Position numbers and translations under genes: made by a program
Notes under the pieces: model-generated
What the model was told of the DNA's origin: nothing
The model's input: the letters and a program-made list of their open reading frames with translations, nothing else
Databases searched by the model: none
Shown: positions 26,824-37,376 of the stretch, piece by piece
Numbering within the stretch: position 1 is the first letter of the stretch
Layout of the letters: each line of letters starts with the position of its first letter
DNA from: Pseudoalteromonas sp. T1lg48
Lineage (GTDB): Bacteria > Pseudomonadota > Gammaproteobacteria > Enterobacterales > Alteromonadaceae
Reading direction: 5' to 3'
Length of the DNA stretch: 64,000 nucleotides
Assembly (NCBI RefSeq): GCF_002964785.1
Contig: NZ_PQCC01000004.1
Coordinates: 186,001 to 250,000, forward strand

Positions 26824-28734
26824 TTACTCTATTGTCTGTAAAAAGGCGGTCACTTGGTTCATGTCGCGACAACGACGCATATTGGGCAGGCTTTGCAAAA
26901 ACACCTGACCATAGTCTCGGGTCACGACGCGGTTGTCACATAATACTAAAACACCGCGATCTTGGCTATCACGGATCAAGCGGCCAACCCCTTGTTTTAA
27001 GGCGATCACCGCCCGCGGCAATTGGATCTGTGCAAAGGGATCGCCGCCGCCATGTTCGCACTCTTGCATTCGCGCTTGTAACAGTGGATCATCCGGCGCG
27101 ACAAAGGGCAGCTTGTCTATCACCACACAGCTCAACGCACTGCCGCGCACGTCCACCCCCTCCCAAAAAGAGGCGGTCCCCATTAATACCGCATTGCCAT
27201 GACGGGTAAAACGCTCCAGCAACAAACGCTTCGACATCTGCCCCTGAACAAACACCGGATACTCCATTTGCTGGCATAGCACCTCGGCCACCATGTACAT
27301 CACTCGATACGAGGTAAAAAGCAAGAAGCAACGGCCCTGGGCCGCTTTAATAACCTGCTGACAAATCCCCACCAAGGCCCGTGGCATTTCCGGGGAATTC
27401 GCAGGCGGTAGATAGCGCGGTAAACAAAATAGCGCCTGTTGCTGATAGTCGAAAGGGCTGGCCAGCATCAACTGACGCGCCGGGGACAATCCCAAGGCAT
27501 CGCTAAAGTGCGACAGGCTGTTGTTAACCGACAGCGTTGCTGAAGTAAACACAAAACCGGCCTCACGTTCGGCCAGCATTGCTTTAAACTTGGCGGCAAT
27601 ATTCAAAGGCGTAATATGAATACTGACATGGCGGCGGCTGGCCTCATACCAATAGCTATAGCCGCTCGGGGCAACATCGAACACCCGCTCGAATTGTGCT
27701 ATTAGGCTCATCAGCCTCTCTAACAGCGGCTCCACCAGCTCGCTGCGTTCCAAGCCGAGCTTAAGTACCTGGTTTAAAAACTGCAGATCTTTACTAACTC
27801 TATGTACGGCGTCGCATAGGGGCTTGCTGCTCAGCGCCTGACGCCAGTCACCGCGACCGCCTTCATGTGGCAGTTGCAGGCGCAAATCCATGGTCGCCGC
27901 TTCAAGCTTATCAAGGGTTTTACCCAGTTGCAGCATATCGCGCAGTTCGGTGCGATAAAGCATGCGGGCGTCGGTGATAAAAGCAAACACCTTTTTACTT
28001 GAGACGCTCTCGCCAAAATAATCGCTGGCGATATCCGCCAACTGATGCGCCTCGTCAAAAATATAGCCATCGGCGCCGGGCAACAACTCGGCAAAGCCAC
28101 TTTCTTTCACCGCCATATCGGCGAAAAACAGGTGGTGGTTAATTACCACAATATCGGCCTCGGCGGCACGTAAACGGGCTTTGCGAATAAAACAGGCATC
28201 AAAATCCGGGCATTCTTTACCCAGGCAATTATCCGCCGTGGACGTCACGTAGGGCAGCACCTTGGCATCGTCTTCTATTCCCGGGCAGTCGGCAATATCG
28301 CCACTGCGGGTTTCGCCGGCGAATTTAGCCACCATGGCCAGTTGATGCATGATATCCGTGTCATCACTGGGTACGTGGGCCACGTGCTGGTTAAGACGAT
28401 AGTGACACACATAGTTGCTGCGTCCCTTGAGCAGGGCTTTTTTCTTGGCACTGCCGAGAGCCTTATACACAGTGGGTAAATCGCGGTGATACAACTGCTC
28501 TTGCAGCGCCTTCGAGCCCGTGGAAATAATGTACTTACCCTTATTAGTGAGCGCTGGCAACAAATAAGCAAAGGTTTTTCCGGTGCCGGTTTCGGCTTCC
28601 ACCACGACCTGCTCGGCATTTTTGAGGGCCAAGTCGCACACCTTGGCCATATCAATTTGCGCTTGGCGGGGGCGATAGCCTTTAAAGGCCAATGCCAACG
28701 GGCCGGTGGGTGAAAAAAGCTGCTCTATGCTCAT
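26824..28734 (-). CDS. yoaA: DinG-family ATP-dependent helicase YoaA
   Basis: 636 residues, XPD/DinG superfamily 2 helicase. Motifs: Walker A (EAETGTGKTFAYLLP), four cysteines for an Fe-S cluster (first near residue 109, then CLGKECPDFDACF), DEAH box (FDEAHQLADIA), and the C-terminal QGVGRLIRDSQDRG. It unwinds DNA and aids tolerance of replication damage. It is directly upstream of tsaB, an arrangement seen in other gammaproteobacteria. Confidence 0.92.
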   Translation of the reverse strand: MSIEQLFSPTGPLALAFKGYRPRQAQIDMAKVCDLALKNAEQVVVEAETGTGKTFAYLLPALTNKGKYIISTGSKALQEQLYHRDLPTVYKALGSAKKKALLKGRSNYVCHYRLNQHVAHVPSDDTDIMHQLAMVAKFAGETRSGDIADCPGIEDDAKVLPYVTSTADNCLGKECPDFDACFIRKARLRAAEADIVVINHHLFFADMAVKESGFAELLPGADGYIFDEAHQLADIASDYFGESVSSKKVFAFITDARMLYRTELRDMLQLGKTLDKLEAATMDLRLQLPHEGGRGDWRQALSSKPLCDAVHRVSKDLQFLNQVLKLGLERSELVEPLLERLMSLIAQFERVFDVAPSGYSYWYEASRRHVSIHITPLNIAAKFKAMLAEREAGFVFTSATLSVNNSLSHFSDALGLSPARQLMLASPFDYQQQALFCLPRYLPPANSPEMPRALVGICQQVIKAAQGRCFLLFTSYRVMYMVAEVLCQQMEYPVFVQGQMSKRLLLERFTRHGNAVLMGTASFWEGVDVRGSALSCVVIDKLPFVAPDDPLLQARMQECEHGGGDPFAQIQLPRAVIALKQGVGRLIRDSQDRGVLVLCDNRVVTRDYGQVFLQSLPNMRRCRDMNQVTAFLQTIE

Positions 28735-28904
28735 AGTAGGATTAGGATCACGGCGCCAAAGAAGACAGGAAATAGGCGCCGATCATAGCCGAAAATTAAA
28801 GCGACTCCAACTTGCACATCAAGCCTTGGCTTTGTACCTATTTTTGTGTAGTCTATCGCGCGTTCTCTTTAAGAACTAAAAGCATGAACTAAAAGGATTT
28901 ATCT

Positions 28905-29306
28905 ATGAACAAAGTTACCTTAACCTGCACCCTTGCGGCCGTGATGACTTTAGCCGGTTGTGGCAGTACGCCCCCGCGTGTAGCGCAAGAAAAAGTCGTC
29001 ACCATCAACGGCACCGACATGACCTTTGGCGGCATCTACAACGTCGATAAAAATCATTTCGAACTGAGCATTAATGGTGAGCCGGTAATGAAAGGTCGCT
29101 TCGCTCCCTATACTCCGACGCTAAACCTAAGTACGGATTATCAAGGTGAAGATATCAGCAGCTATTGCTACTTTGGCTCTGTATTACAAGAGCGTGGCGG
29201 CAAGTTTGGTATGATAGCCGGCATGATCCAAGCCTCACAGCAAAAATCTGGCGACAAATGTGAAATTAAAGTGGCCGGTGAAATCAAGGAGCACCTGTAC
29301 TTCTAG
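28905..29306 (+). CDS. Small lipoprotein of unknown function
   Basis: 133 residues with signal peptide and lipobox LAGC at residues 17-20. The mature domain is a small beta-rich module (VVTINGTDMTFGGIYNVDKN, ISSYCYFGSVLQERGG) with two further cysteines. No family recognised. It is monocistronic, between yoaA and a convergent small gene; no clear terminator was seen. Confidence 0.7.
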   Translation: MNKVTLTCTLAAVMTLAGCGSTPPRVAQEKVVTINGTDMTFGGIYNVDKNHFELSINGEPVMKGRFAPYTPTLNLSTDYQGEDISSYCYFGSVLQERGGKFGMIAGMIQASQQKSGDKCEIKVAGEIKEHLYF

Positions 29307-29313
29307 GCGCCAG

Positions 29314-29535
29314 CTAAGCCCATACATCAAGGCGAGGAGGACTGTCCTTGCCTTGCTCCGCTCCCGTAACGCCATCATCTACAAAGGTTTCTTGGCCCCT
29401 CTTAGTACCGAGTCGTTTGCGCTCATTGCGCACCTTGGCAATCTGATCATCCTTGACCCCGGCAACGTGAAAGGCGCCCTTGTGTTGCACCTCTAGACGG
29501 GTAATGCGACCCATAAAGGGGATCATAATATCCAC
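29314..29535 (-). CDS. Small hypothetical protein
   Basis: 73 residues from GTG 29535, chosen because GAGGAG lies seven bases upstream; a longer frame to 29565 is possible. It is basic (AKVRNERKRLGTKRGQE) with a hydrophobic N-terminus (MDIMIPFMGRITRLEVQHKG) and no signal. It is convergent with the lipoprotein at 28905. Coding status moderate; no function recognised. Confidence 0.5.
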   Translation of the reverse strand: MDIMIPFMGRITRLEVQHKGAFHVAGVKDDQIAKVRNERKRLGTKRGQETFVDDGVTGAEQGKDSPPRLDVWA

Positions 29536-29627
29536 ATTCACACTCCTCATTATCCGCTGCGACACCTTAATTCATAACTATATTATCGGCGGTTATAGGC
29601 TAGACTTTAACGCAATAAAAAAAATGG

Positions 29628-29657
29628 TTGCAATGAATGCAAACTCTGTGTTTATCT
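29628..29657 (+). promoter_or_regulatory. Probable his operon promoter
   Basis: TTGCAA (29628-29633) and TTATCT (29652-29657) with an 18-base spacer, about 55 bases upstream of the hisL start. Weak match to consensus; assigned mainly by position. Confidence 0.4.
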
Positions 29658-29709
29658 ATAAACGAACTTAATCATCTTATTTCAGTTTAGCAACAACACG
29701 AGCGCAAAC

Positions 29710-29760
29710 ATGACTTATACACTGACAACTATTCATCATCATCATCACATCCACGAATAG
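29710..29760 (+). CDS. hisL: his operon leader peptide
   Basis: A 16-codon frame, MTYTLTTIHHHHHIHE, with six histidine codons among seven consecutive codons. This is the ribosome-stalling signal of histidine attenuation: when charged tRNA-His is scarce the ribosome pauses here and the downstream terminator does not form. A GC-rich leader and the terminator at 29836 follow, then hisG. Confidence 0.95.
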   Translation: MTYTLTTIHHHHHIHE

Positions 29761-29835
29761 CCTGTCAGGTATTTCGCTGGGGGGTTATTCCTAAAAGGAA
29801 CCTCCGGCGCGACTAAAAAACCAGATTCATTTTCG

Positions 29836-29867
29836 CCCCGAGGATCCCTCGGGGTTTTTAGTTTTTT
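29836..29867 (+). terminator. his attenuator terminator
   Basis: CCCCGAGG / CCTCGGGG, eight perfect pairs with a 3-base loop, followed by TTTTTAGTTTTTT. It lies between hisL and hisG. The upstream leader segment (GGAACCTCCGG near 29799) could form the alternative antiterminator pairing. Confidence 0.9.
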
Positions 29868-29884
29868 AACTTAGGAAATGAATT

Positions 29885-30784
29885 ATGAGCAACACCAACC
29901 GTTTACGTATCGCAATCCAAAAATCAGGGCGCTTGTCCAAAGACTGCCAAAACCTGCTTAAGCAACTAGGCGTTAAATTAAACCTACGCGAACAACGTCT
30001 TATCGCCCACGCCACCAATATGCCTATCGATGTACTGCGCGTGCGCGATGACGATATTCCCGGACTGGTTCTGGATGGTGTCTGTGACTTGGGCATCGTC
30101 GGCGAAAACGTCCTTGAAGAAGTCCAGGCTGAACGCGCCCGTAGTGGCAACGAAGGCACGGTGAAAAAACTGGCTAAGCTCGATTTTGGTTACTGCCGTC
30201 TGGCCCTGGCCTGGCCCCAGGAGCTGGGTCAACAAGATAAATCCTGGTTCGCCGGTAAACGCATTGCCACCACTTACCCTGAGATCCTCAGTAAGTACCT
30301 GGAGCGTGAAAACATTGATGCCAGCGTGGTGATGTTGACCGGCTCGGTCGAAGTCGCCCCGCGCGCCGGTCTCGCCGATGCCATTTGCGATCTGGTTTCT
30401 ACTGGCGCCACCCTGGAGGCCAATGGTCTGATGCAGGGCGACACCATTTTAGAGTCCAACGCTTGCCTAATCCAAAATGAAGCACTCCAGGATAGCGAAA
30501 AACTGGCGCTCATCGATAAGCTGATGCCCCGCCTGCGCGGTGTAAAACAAGCAAAAGAAAGCAAGTACATCATGATGCACGCCCCCAAGGCCAAGCTTGA
30601 TGAGGTCTGTGCCCTGTTACCCGGCACCGGTCAACCTACCCTGCTGGCCTTAGCCGGCAGCGAAGAGTATGTGGCCTTACACATGGTCAGCAGCGAAACT
30701 CTGTTTTGGGAAACCATGGAGTCGCTAAAAGCACTCGGCGCCAATTCCATTCTGGTGATGCCCATTGAGAAAATGATGGAGTAA
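29885..30784 (+). CDS. hisG: ATP phosphoribosyltransferase
   Basis: 299 residues, the long HisG form with a C-terminal regulatory ACT-like domain. The PRPP-binding region is [20 protein letters not shown]. It performs the first, histidine-inhibited step: ATP + PRPP to phosphoribosyl-ATP. First structural gene after the attenuator. Confidence 0.97.
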   Translation: MSNTNRLRIAIQKSGRLSKDCQNLLKQLGVKLNLREQRLIAHATNMPIDVLRVRDDDIPGLVLDGVCDLGIVGENVLEEVQAERARSGNEGTVKKLAKLDFGYCRLALAWPQELGQQDKSWFAGKRIATTYPEILSKYLERENIDASVVMLTGSVEVAPRAGLADAICDLVSTGATLEANGLMQGDTILESNACLIQNEALQDSEKLALIDKLMPRLRGVKQAKESKYIMMHAPKAKLDEVCALLPGTGQPTLLALAGSEEYVALHMVSSETLFWETMESLKALGANSILVMPIEKMME

Positions 30785-30790
30785 CGGACC

Positions 30791-32086
30791 GTGATTGATT
30801 GGAATACTCTTAGCCCCACAGAGCAGCAAATGCTGTTGCAACGTCCGGCGGTGAGCGCCGCCGACAATGTTCGCCCAGTGTGTGAGGAGATACTCGGTCG
30901 CATGCAAAGCGAAGGCGATGAGGCACTTCGCGACTACGCCAACCGTTTGGACGGCCGAGCAATCAAGGCGCCACTGCTTTGCAGCGATAACGACTTTGCC
31001 GACGCCGAACAGCTGCTCGATACCGAGCTAAAGGACGCGATAAAACAGGCGTACAATAATATTCGCCGTTTTCACCTTGCTCAGGTGCCTAAAAACATCA
31101 GCTTAAGCACGCAGCCCGGGGTAGCCTGTGAGCTGCGCTACCAGGCCATCGACGCCATAGGCATTTATGTTCCCGGCGGCAGCGCCCCTCTGCCTTCTTC
31201 GGTATTGATGCAAGGCGTGCTGGCGCAAATTAGCGGTGCGCAGACTGTAGTGTTGGCCACCCCGGTCAAGGGGGATGCCGCCGTTGCTCCTGCTATCCTA
31301 TACGCTGCACGCCTTTGTGGTATTAAACAGGTGCTGCAAGTCGGTGGTGCCCCGGCCATTGCCGCCATGGCCTATGGCACGGACACCGTGCCCAAGGTCA
31401 ATAAAATTTTTGGTCCGGGCAATGCCTATGTGACCATGGCCAAGCAATTATGCGCCCAGCAGGTCCCCGGTTTAGCCATTGATATGCCCGCCGGGCCTTC
31501 GGAGGTTTTGGTGATTGCCGATGGCAGAGCGAACGGTGAATTTATTGCCGCGGATCTGCTTTCTCAGGCCGAGCACGGCCCGGACTCGCAAGTCATTCTG
31601 CTAAGCGACAGCGATGAGGTGATAGCGGCAACGCAAAAGGCACTCATAGAGCAATTAAAAACCCTGCCACGCGCCGAGATTGCCAAGGCAGCCCTTGAAA
31701 ACTCGGCGCTGATCAAGGTGCAAAGCATCACCCAGGCCGTTGAGGTCTCAAATCTGTACGGACCAGAGCACTTGATTCTGCAACTTGGTGAAAGTGCCGA
31801 ATACTTGCCTAAGATAAAGAATGTAGGCTCTATTTTTGTGGGCGATTACACCCCGGAGTCAGCCGGTGATTATGCCTCGGGCACCAATCACGTGTTGCCC
31901 ACATACGGGTATTCAAAGGTGTATTCAAGCCTCAGCCTGCTCGATTTTTATCGCACCTATACGGTGCAGACCGTTACCAAAAGTGGTTTGGCCGATTTGG
32001 CAAAAGCAATTATTCCCATGGCTGCAGCAGAAGGGCTCGATGCTCACGCCAATGCCGTTCGCATCCGTTTAGGAGAAACACAGTGA
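30791..32086 (+). CDS. hisD: Histidinol dehydrogenase
   Basis: 431 residues, GTG start at 30791, six bases after hisG. Signature region VNKIFGPGNAYVTMAKQL and the zinc site region (DLLSQAEHGPDSQ) are visible. It oxidises histidinol to histidine in two NAD-dependent steps. Its stop overlaps the hisC GTG by 4 bases. Confidence 0.97.
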   Translation: MIDWNTLSPTEQQMLLQRPAVSAADNVRPVCEEILGRMQSEGDEALRDYANRLDGRAIKAPLLCSDNDFADAEQLLDTELKDAIKQAYNNIRRFHLAQVPKNISLSTQPGVACELRYQAIDAIGIYVPGGSAPLPSSVLMQGVLAQISGAQTVVLATPVKGDAAVAPAILYAARLCGIKQVLQVGGAPAIAAMAYGTDTVPKVNKIFGPGNAYVTMAKQLCAQQVPGLAIDMPAGPSEVLVIADGRANGEFIAADLLSQAEHGPDSQVILLSDSDEVIAATQKALIEQLKTLPRAEIAKAALENSALIKVQSITQAVEVSNLYGPEHLILQLGESAEYLPKIKNVGSIFVGDYTPESAGDYASGTNHVLPTYGYSKVYSSLSLLDFYRTYTVQTVTKSGLADLAKAIIPMAAAEGLDAHANAVRIRLGETQ

Positions 32087-33213
32087 GCACCGACGTAAAA
32101 ACACAACAACAGCTGGGTTCACCACAAGACGGGTTAGCGCAAAACTTGTTACCGAAAAATATTGCCAACCTCAGCGCCTACAGTTCGGCAAAGAGTGAAA
32201 AACTCAGCGGCTCAACCTGGCTGAACGCCAACGAAAGCCCTTATAACCGCGAATATCAACTCAGTGGTCAGGCTCTCAACCGCTATCCGGACCCACAGCC
32301 GCAGCAGGTGATCCAGGCCTACAGCAATTATGTTGGGGTAAAGCCTGAGCAGGTGGTGATGACCCGAGGCGCCGATGAAGGCATAGAGCTGCTGGTACGC
32401 ACCTTCTGCCAGAGCGCAAAGGACAGCATAGCCATTTTTGCACCCACATATGGCATGTATAAGGTCACCGCCGACACCCATAATGTCGCGCTCAATACCC
32501 TGAGCCAGGAGTTATTGCTCCAAGGCGAGGTGGATCAGATTTGCACCCAGGTTGGCGATGCCAAGCTGGTGTTTATCTGCAACCCCAATAACCCCACCGG
32601 CGCCCTGGTAGGCCAAGATAAAATCGCCGCCATTGCAGCGCGCCTAACAGGCAGCGCCCTGGTGGTGGTTGATGAAGCCTACATCGAGTTTTGCCCTGAG
32701 CAAAGCGCGGTGTCATTACTGGCTGACTACGCCAATATAGTGGTGCTACGCACCCTGTCCAAAGCCTTTGCCCTGGCGGGTCTGCGCACCGGTTTTACCC
32801 TGGCAAACGAGAGCATCTTAGCACCGCTTCGCAAGGTGTTGGCGCCCTACCCGGTATCCACCGTGGTGGCCGACATCGCCGCACAAGCGCTGAGCACCGC
32901 AAACATAGCCTCAATGCGCCGCCAGGTGGATACTTTAAACGCCCTTAAATCACGCCTGCAACAATGGTTGGAGCAAAGCGATGCAGTCACTCGGGTACTC
33001 GCAGGGGAAGGCAACTTTGTCACCTTGCAGCTAAAAGACAAAAACGCCATTGCCATTGCCTATCAGCAGGGCCTGGTCATGCGCCCCTTTACCCTTTATG
33101 GCGAGGACGATTGGCTGCGTATTTCCATCGGCAATGAGCAGGAGCTCAAGGAAGTTAAAGCCTGGCTTGACTCCCTAACCGGCTCCAATAACAAGGCACT
33201 TTTTAGGAACTAA
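32083..33213 (+). CDS. hisC: Histidinol-phosphate aminotransferase
   Basis: 376 residues, GTG start inside the last codons of hisD (GTGA overlap). Fold-type I PLP enzyme: the PLP lysine is in [17 protein letters not shown], with [10 protein letters not shown] and VVDEAYIEF. It transaminates imidazole acetol phosphate to histidinol phosphate. The first 45 residues (starting [13 protein letters not shown]) are longer than in E. coli. Confidence 0.96.
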   Translation: MSTDVKTQQQLGSPQDGLAQNLLPKNIANLSAYSSAKSEKLSGSTWLNANESPYNREYQLSGQALNRYPDPQPQQVIQAYSNYVGVKPEQVVMTRGADEGIELLVRTFCQSAKDSIAIFAPTYGMYKVTADTHNVALNTLSQELLLQGEVDQICTQVGDAKLVFICNPNNPTGALVGQDKIAAIAARLTGSALVVVDEAYIEFCPEQSAVSLLADYANIVVLRTLSKAFALAGLRTGFTLANESILAPLRKVLAPYPVSTVVADIAAQALSTANIASMRRQVDTLNALKSRLQQWLEQSDAVTRVLAGEGNFVTLQLKDKNAIAIAYQQGLVMRPFTLYGEDDWLRISIGNEQELKEVKAWLDSLTGSNNKALFRN

Positions 33214-33214
33214 T

Positions 33215-34276
33215 ATGAGCAACCCCTATTTATTTATTGACCGCGACGGCACCCTGATTGAAGAGCCTATCAGCGATAAGCAAGTCGACAGCCTAGAGAA
33301 ATTAGCCTTGTTACCCGGTGTTATCCCAGCGATGCTCGCCCTGCAAGCGGCCGGCTATCGCCTGGTGATGGTGTCTAACCAAGATGGCCTGGGCACGGAC
33401 AGTTTCCCGCAGGCGGACTTCGACGCGCCGCACAACAAAATGATGGAGCTATTTACCTCCCAAGGCATTCACTTTGAAGACGTGCTGATCTGCCCGCACT
33501 TCGATGGCGACAACTGCCAATGCCGTAAACCAAAAACCGGTTTGCTGGTCGACTTAATGCGCTCAGGCAAGGTGGATATCGCCAATTCTTATGTCATTGG
33601 TGACCGACAGACCGATATTCAATTGGCCGAAAACCTCTGTATGCAGGGCATCTTGTATCAGGATAACTGGGCGCAAATAGTCACTCGCTTGACTACCGCC
33701 GACCGCCAAGGCGCCGTCAGCCGCGACACCAAGGAAACGCAAATTGCCGTAGCGCTAAACCTGGATGCCAATAAAAGTGGCGAAATCAGCACTGGGCTGG
33801 GCTTTTTCGACCATATGCTGGATCAGATCCGCACCCACGCCAATATTTACCTGGATATTAAGGCCAGTGGCGATCTACACATAGACGAGCACCACCTGGT
33901 CGAAGATGTCGGCATCGCCTTGGGTCAGGCGCTACGCCAGGCTCTTGGCACCAAGTCGCAAATTGCCCGCTACGGCTTTGCCCTGCCGATGGACGAATGC
34001 AAGGCCGAAGCGCAAATCGACTTATCCGGACGCGCTTCGTTTGTGTTAAATGCCGATTTTAGCCGTGAAAAAGTCGGCGATATGGATGTACAAATGGTCG
34101 AACACTTTTTCAAAAGCCTTAGCGATAACGCCGCCCTGTCGCTGATTTTAAGTGTCACGCCCGGGAATTGTCACCACCAGGTTGAGGGCCTGTTTAAGGC
34201 CTTCGCCAGGGCGCTGCGCATGGCCATCAGCAAAGACAGCTCGCAACAAATGGCCAGCTCCAAGGGGGTTTTATGA
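33215..34276 (+). CDS. hisB: Bifunctional histidinol-phosphatase / imidazoleglycerol-phosphate dehydratase
   Basis: 353 residues. The N-terminal HAD phosphatase has [12 protein letters not shown] and the zinc-loop [17 protein letters not shown]. The C-terminal dehydratase starts near residue 168 and has [27 protein letters not shown] and [15 protein letters not shown] metal-binding histidines. The fused form is typical of gammaproteobacteria. Its stop overlaps hisH (ATGA). Confidence 0.97.
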   Translation: MSNPYLFIDRDGTLIEEPISDKQVDSLEKLALLPGVIPAMLALQAAGYRLVMVSNQDGLGTDSFPQADFDAPHNKMMELFTSQGIHFEDVLICPHFDGDNCQCRKPKTGLLVDLMRSGKVDIANSYVIGDRQTDIQLAENLCMQGILYQDNWAQIVTRLTTADRQGAVSRDTKETQIAVALNLDANKSGEISTGLGFFDHMLDQIRTHANIYLDIKASGDLHIDEHHLVEDVGIALGQALRQALGTKSQIARYGFALPMDECKAEAQIDLSGRASFVLNADFSREKVGDMDVQMVEHFFKSLSDNAALSLILSVTPGNCHHQVEGLFKAFARALRMAISKDSSQQMASSKGVL

Positions 34277-34863
34277 TAGCCATAATCAACACCGGCTGCG
34301 CCAATATCAATTCGGTGCGCTTTGCCTTTGAGCGTTTGCATACTCAGGTTGATGTGATCACCGACGCCGAGCAACTAAGGGGCTATGAACGAGCTGTATT
34401 ACCGGGAGTGGGCCATGCCAAGGTTGCCATGGCGCGCCTGATTAACGGCGGCTGGCAAGAAGCCATTAAGGAATACCAAAAGCCATTGCTGGGCATTTGT
34501 TTGGGCATGCAGTTGCAGTGCGAGCACACGGCCGAGGGCGACACCCCCTGTTTAGGCATCATTCCCGGCGCCGTCGACCAGCTTGAGGTGGGGAATTTAA
34601 GTGCCCCGCACATGGGCTGGAATACCCTAAAGATCACCAAAACGCACCCACTGACCAAGGGTGTTAAGGATGACGATCAGGTGTACTTTGTACACAGCTT
34701 CGCCCATGGCTGTAACCAGGCAACCCTGGCCACCAGCGAATACGGCCAAACGTTTTCGGCCATGGTCGCTCAGGACAACTACGCCGGGATGCAATTTCAC
34801 CCGGAGCGCAGCGCCAAAGTGGGCGCGCGCTTACTGCAAAACTTTATTGACTGGCGGCTTTGA
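34273..34863 (+). CDS. hisH: Imidazole glycerol phosphate synthase, glutaminase subunit
   Basis: 196 residues, class I glutamine amidotransferase. The nucleophile cysteine is in [18 protein letters not shown], and the His/Glu pair in [12 protein letters not shown]. It supplies ammonia to HisF. ATGA overlap with hisB. Confidence 0.97.
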   Translation: MIAIINTGCANINSVRFAFERLHTQVDVITDAEQLRGYERAVLPGVGHAKVAMARLINGGWQEAIKEYQKPLLGICLGMQLQCEHTAEGDTPCLGIIPGAVDQLEVGNLSAPHMGWNTLKITKTHPLTKGVKDDDQVYFVHSFAHGCNQATLATSEYGQTFSAMVAQDNYAGMQFHPERSAKVGARLLQNFIDWRL

Positions 34864-34872
34864 GGACGCATT

Positions 34873-35607
34873 ATGATTATTCCAGCATTAGATGTATTAC
34901 AACAACAAATCGTGCGTTTATTTCAGGGCAAATACGACACCGCCCAGTTCTATCCCTTTGACTTGGCCGAACGGCTCATGGAATACCAGCAACAAGGCGC
35001 ACAAAAGCTGCACCTGGTTGATTTAGAAGGGGCGCGAGATCCAAGCAAAAAGCAATGGCGACAAATTCAGGCAGCCACCAAGGCGCTCAACGTCGGCTAT
35101 CAGGTCGGTGGCGGTATTCGTACCAGCAAGGATGTCGAGCAGTGGCTCACAGCCGGCGCCGCACAGGTGGTGATTGGCTCAAAAGCGGTCAACAACCAAG
35201 AGCAAGTGGCTAGCTGGATAAACCAATACGGTGCTCCGAAATTTGTCATTGCCCTGGATGTGAATAACACCGAAAAGGGCTGGATGCCCGCCACCCATGG
35301 CTGGTTGGAAAGTGGTGATGTCTCCTTGTTTGAGCTTATCGACTTTTACACCGAAATTGGGGTGCAAGACTTTTTATGCACCGACATCAGCAAGGACGGC
35401 ACCATGAGCGGCCCTTCCTTTGCTTTGTACGAGCAACTGCAGGCGCATAACCCCAGTCTGCGCATTCAGGCCTCCGGTGGCGTCAGCTCATTAGCGGATA
35501 TTCGTCGCTTAAAAGAAATTGGCACCCAAGGAGTGATCTTGGGTAAATCCCTGCTTGATGGCGCCTTTACGGTTGAGGAGGCATTAGCATGTTATCAAAG
35601 CGCATAA
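34873..35607 (+). CDS. hisA: ProFAR isomerase
   Basis: 244 residues, a TIM barrel. The catalytic aspartates are in IPALDVL and [15 protein letters not shown]. It opens the ribosyl ring of ProFAR to PRFAR. Its 3' end overlaps hisF by 19 bases. Confidence 0.96.
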   Translation: MIIPALDVLQQQIVRLFQGKYDTAQFYPFDLAERLMEYQQQGAQKLHLVDLEGARDPSKKQWRQIQAATKALNVGYQVGGGIRTSKDVEQWLTAGAAQVVIGSKAVNNQEQVASWINQYGAPKFVIALDVNNTEKGWMPATHGWLESGDVSLFELIDFYTEIGVQDFLCTDISKDGTMSGPSFALYEQLQAHNPSLRIQASGGVSSLADIRRLKEIGTQGVILGKSLLDGAFTVEEALACYQSA

Positions 35608-36368
35608 TCCCCTGTTTAGATGTGAAAGACGGCCAGGTCGTTAAAGGCGTCCAGTTTAAAGGCCATGAAATCGTCGGCGATATTCTTGAGTTGGCCAAGG
35701 CCTACAGCGATGCCGGCGCCGATGAGCTGGTGTTTTATGAAATCAGCGCCAGCGTGGAAAAACGCCTGCTTGATGTGAATTGGGTCGAACACATAGCTCG
35801 TCATATCGATATTCCGTTTTGCGTTGCCGGTGGCATCAAGTCCGTCGCCGATGCGGCGCGGGTGCTTGAAAGTGGCGCCGATAAAATCAGTATCAATAGC
35901 CCGGCCATTGCCCGTCCCGAGCTTATTCGCGAGTTACACGACGAATTTGGTAAACAATGCGTGGTGGTGGGTATCGACAGCTTTTTTGATGCCCAAACAG
36001 GCGAGTATCTGGTCTATCAGCTTACCGGCGATCCCAACAGCTCGTCGCGCACCCGCTACAATACCCTGGAATGGGTTGAGCAGGTGCAGGCCCTCGGCGC
36101 CGGTGAAATCGTACTAAACTGTATGAACCAAGACGGCGTACGCAAGGGCTATGACATTGAACAATTGGCTAAAGTACGGGAAATCTGCCACGTGCCCTTA
36201 ATCGCCTCCGGTGGCGCCGGAAAAATCAGCGACTTCAGTGAGGTATTTAAAAAGGCCCAGGTAGATGGCGCCCTCGCCGCCAGCGTATTTCATAAGAACC
36301 TGATAAATATTAACGAATTAAAACAACACCTAGCCGATAACATGATAGCGACTCGATTATGCGAATAG
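35589..36368 (+). CDS. hisF: Imidazole glycerol phosphate synthase, cyclase subunit
   Basis: 259 residues, a TIM barrel homologous to HisA. Motifs: [24 protein letters not shown] and [14 protein letters not shown]. It makes IGP and AICAR from PRFAR and ammonia with HisH. It overlaps hisA upstream by 19 bases and hisIE downstream by 10 bases, suggesting translational coupling. Confidence 0.97.
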   Translation: MLSKRIIPCLDVKDGQVVKGVQFKGHEIVGDILELAKAYSDAGADELVFYEISASVEKRLLDVNWVEHIARHIDIPFCVAGGIKSVADAARVLESGADKISINSPAIARPELIRELHDEFGKQCVVVGIDSFFDAQTGEYLVYQLTGDPNSSSRTRYNTLEWVEQVQALGAGEIVLNCMNQDGVRKGYDIEQLAKVREICHVPLIASGGAGKISDFSEVFKKAQVDGALAASVFHKNLININELKQHLADNMIATRLCE

Positions 36369-36967
36369 ATATTAGCAATGTAAGCGATGTGAATTTTGCC
36401 AAGTGCCCGTTGATCCCAGCCCTGGTACAGGACTTTATTACCGGGCAAATTCTCATGCAGGGATTTATGGATCAGGCGGCACTCACCCACACCCTGGAGC
36501 AAAAGAAAGTCACCTTTTACTCCCGTTCAAAACAGCGCCTGTGGACCAAGGGCGAAAGCTCCGGTCACTTTTTACAGGTTGAAGCCGTCTACACCGACTG
36601 CGATCAGGACTCGATTCTGATCATGGCCTACCCACAAGGCCCCACCTGCCACCTGGGCACCCAAAGTTGCTTTGGTGACGCCAAACCAAGTTTGGGCTTT
36701 TTAGCCGAGCTGGAGCAGATCATCATCGACCGAAAGGATGCGGATCCACACAGCAGCTACACAGCATCGCTGTTTGCCAAGGAGCTCAGCCGTAGTTGCC
36801 AGAAGGTTGGCGAAGAAGGGGTGGAGGTCGCATTGGCAGCGATGAAAAACGACAATAACGAGCTGACCGATGAGGCCGCCGATCTGCTGTATCATTTGAT
36901 TGTGCTGCTGCAACGCCAGGGCTTATCCTTAGGGGATGTGGTAGCGCGGTTGCAGTCTCGGCATTAG
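36359..36967 (+). CDS. hisIE: Bifunctional phosphoribosyl-AMP cyclohydrolase / phosphoribosyl-ATP pyrophosphatase
   Basis: 202 residues. The N-terminal HisI domain has [24 protein letters not shown] (zinc and metal residues) and the C-terminal HisE domain has [18 protein letters not shown] and [14 protein letters not shown]. It carries out steps 2 and 3 of histidine synthesis and closes the operon. Confidence 0.97.
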   Translation: MRIDISNVSDVNFAKCPLIPALVQDFITGQILMQGFMDQAALTHTLEQKKVTFYSRSKQRLWTKGESSGHFLQVEAVYTDCDQDSILIMAYPQGPTCHLGTQSCFGDAKPSLGFLAELEQIIIDRKDADPHSSYTASLFAKELSRSCQKVGEEGVEVALAAMKNDNNELTDEAADLLYHLIVLLQRQGLSLGDVVARLQSRH

Positions 36968-37376
36968 CCGGGTCAGCGCCCCAAAAAGGCCGCACTTGTA
37001 AGTAAATAGCTGTTTAGGTGGGCAATTATTCACTCTCTGGGTGTTTTACATTGCCACACCGCCCAGAGATTTTGTATGCTTAGGGTCTGTTGACCTTTGT
37101 TGTTTGTTTCTGCAGCGGCTTGCTGGGTATTTATACAAGGCAGAGCATGCGCAATGTAGTTATTCTACATAAGGATGCGATAACACCGTAGAAATGCGCA
37201 TCAAGCGCTGCCCTATGGGTTCATCTAAACGCCTTCAGCTCTTTGTTGCTCACTATTTGCATAGAATAACTATGCCGCATAGCTCGCGTCGCGATCAGAA
37301 TGCGTTTAGATTGAACATAAAGTAAACCACAAAGATAAACAGACCCTCTCCTACTACAAATAAGGACCTGTTTGCC
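36968..37376. other. Gene-free stretch after the his operon
   Basis: No gene. It holds a probable his terminator (CTCTGGG / CCCAGAG, 37035-37068, then ATTTT) with a long 20-base loop, the MITE-like element at 37082-37347, and the ribosome site of the next gene. Confidence 0.5.
37082..37347. mobile_element. MITE-like non-coding element with inverted termini
   Basis: 266 bp bounded by imperfect inverted repeats: AGGGTCTGTTGACCTTT at the left and, inverted, AGGGTCTGTTTATCTTT at the right (15 of 17 matches). No coding capacity. Inside are two short hairpins, ATGTAG-TTATT-CTACAT and GCATAG-AATAA-CTATGC. A clear target duplication is not visible. No second copy was noticed in the window. The layout fits a miniature inverted-repeat transposable element. 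Confidence 0.6.
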
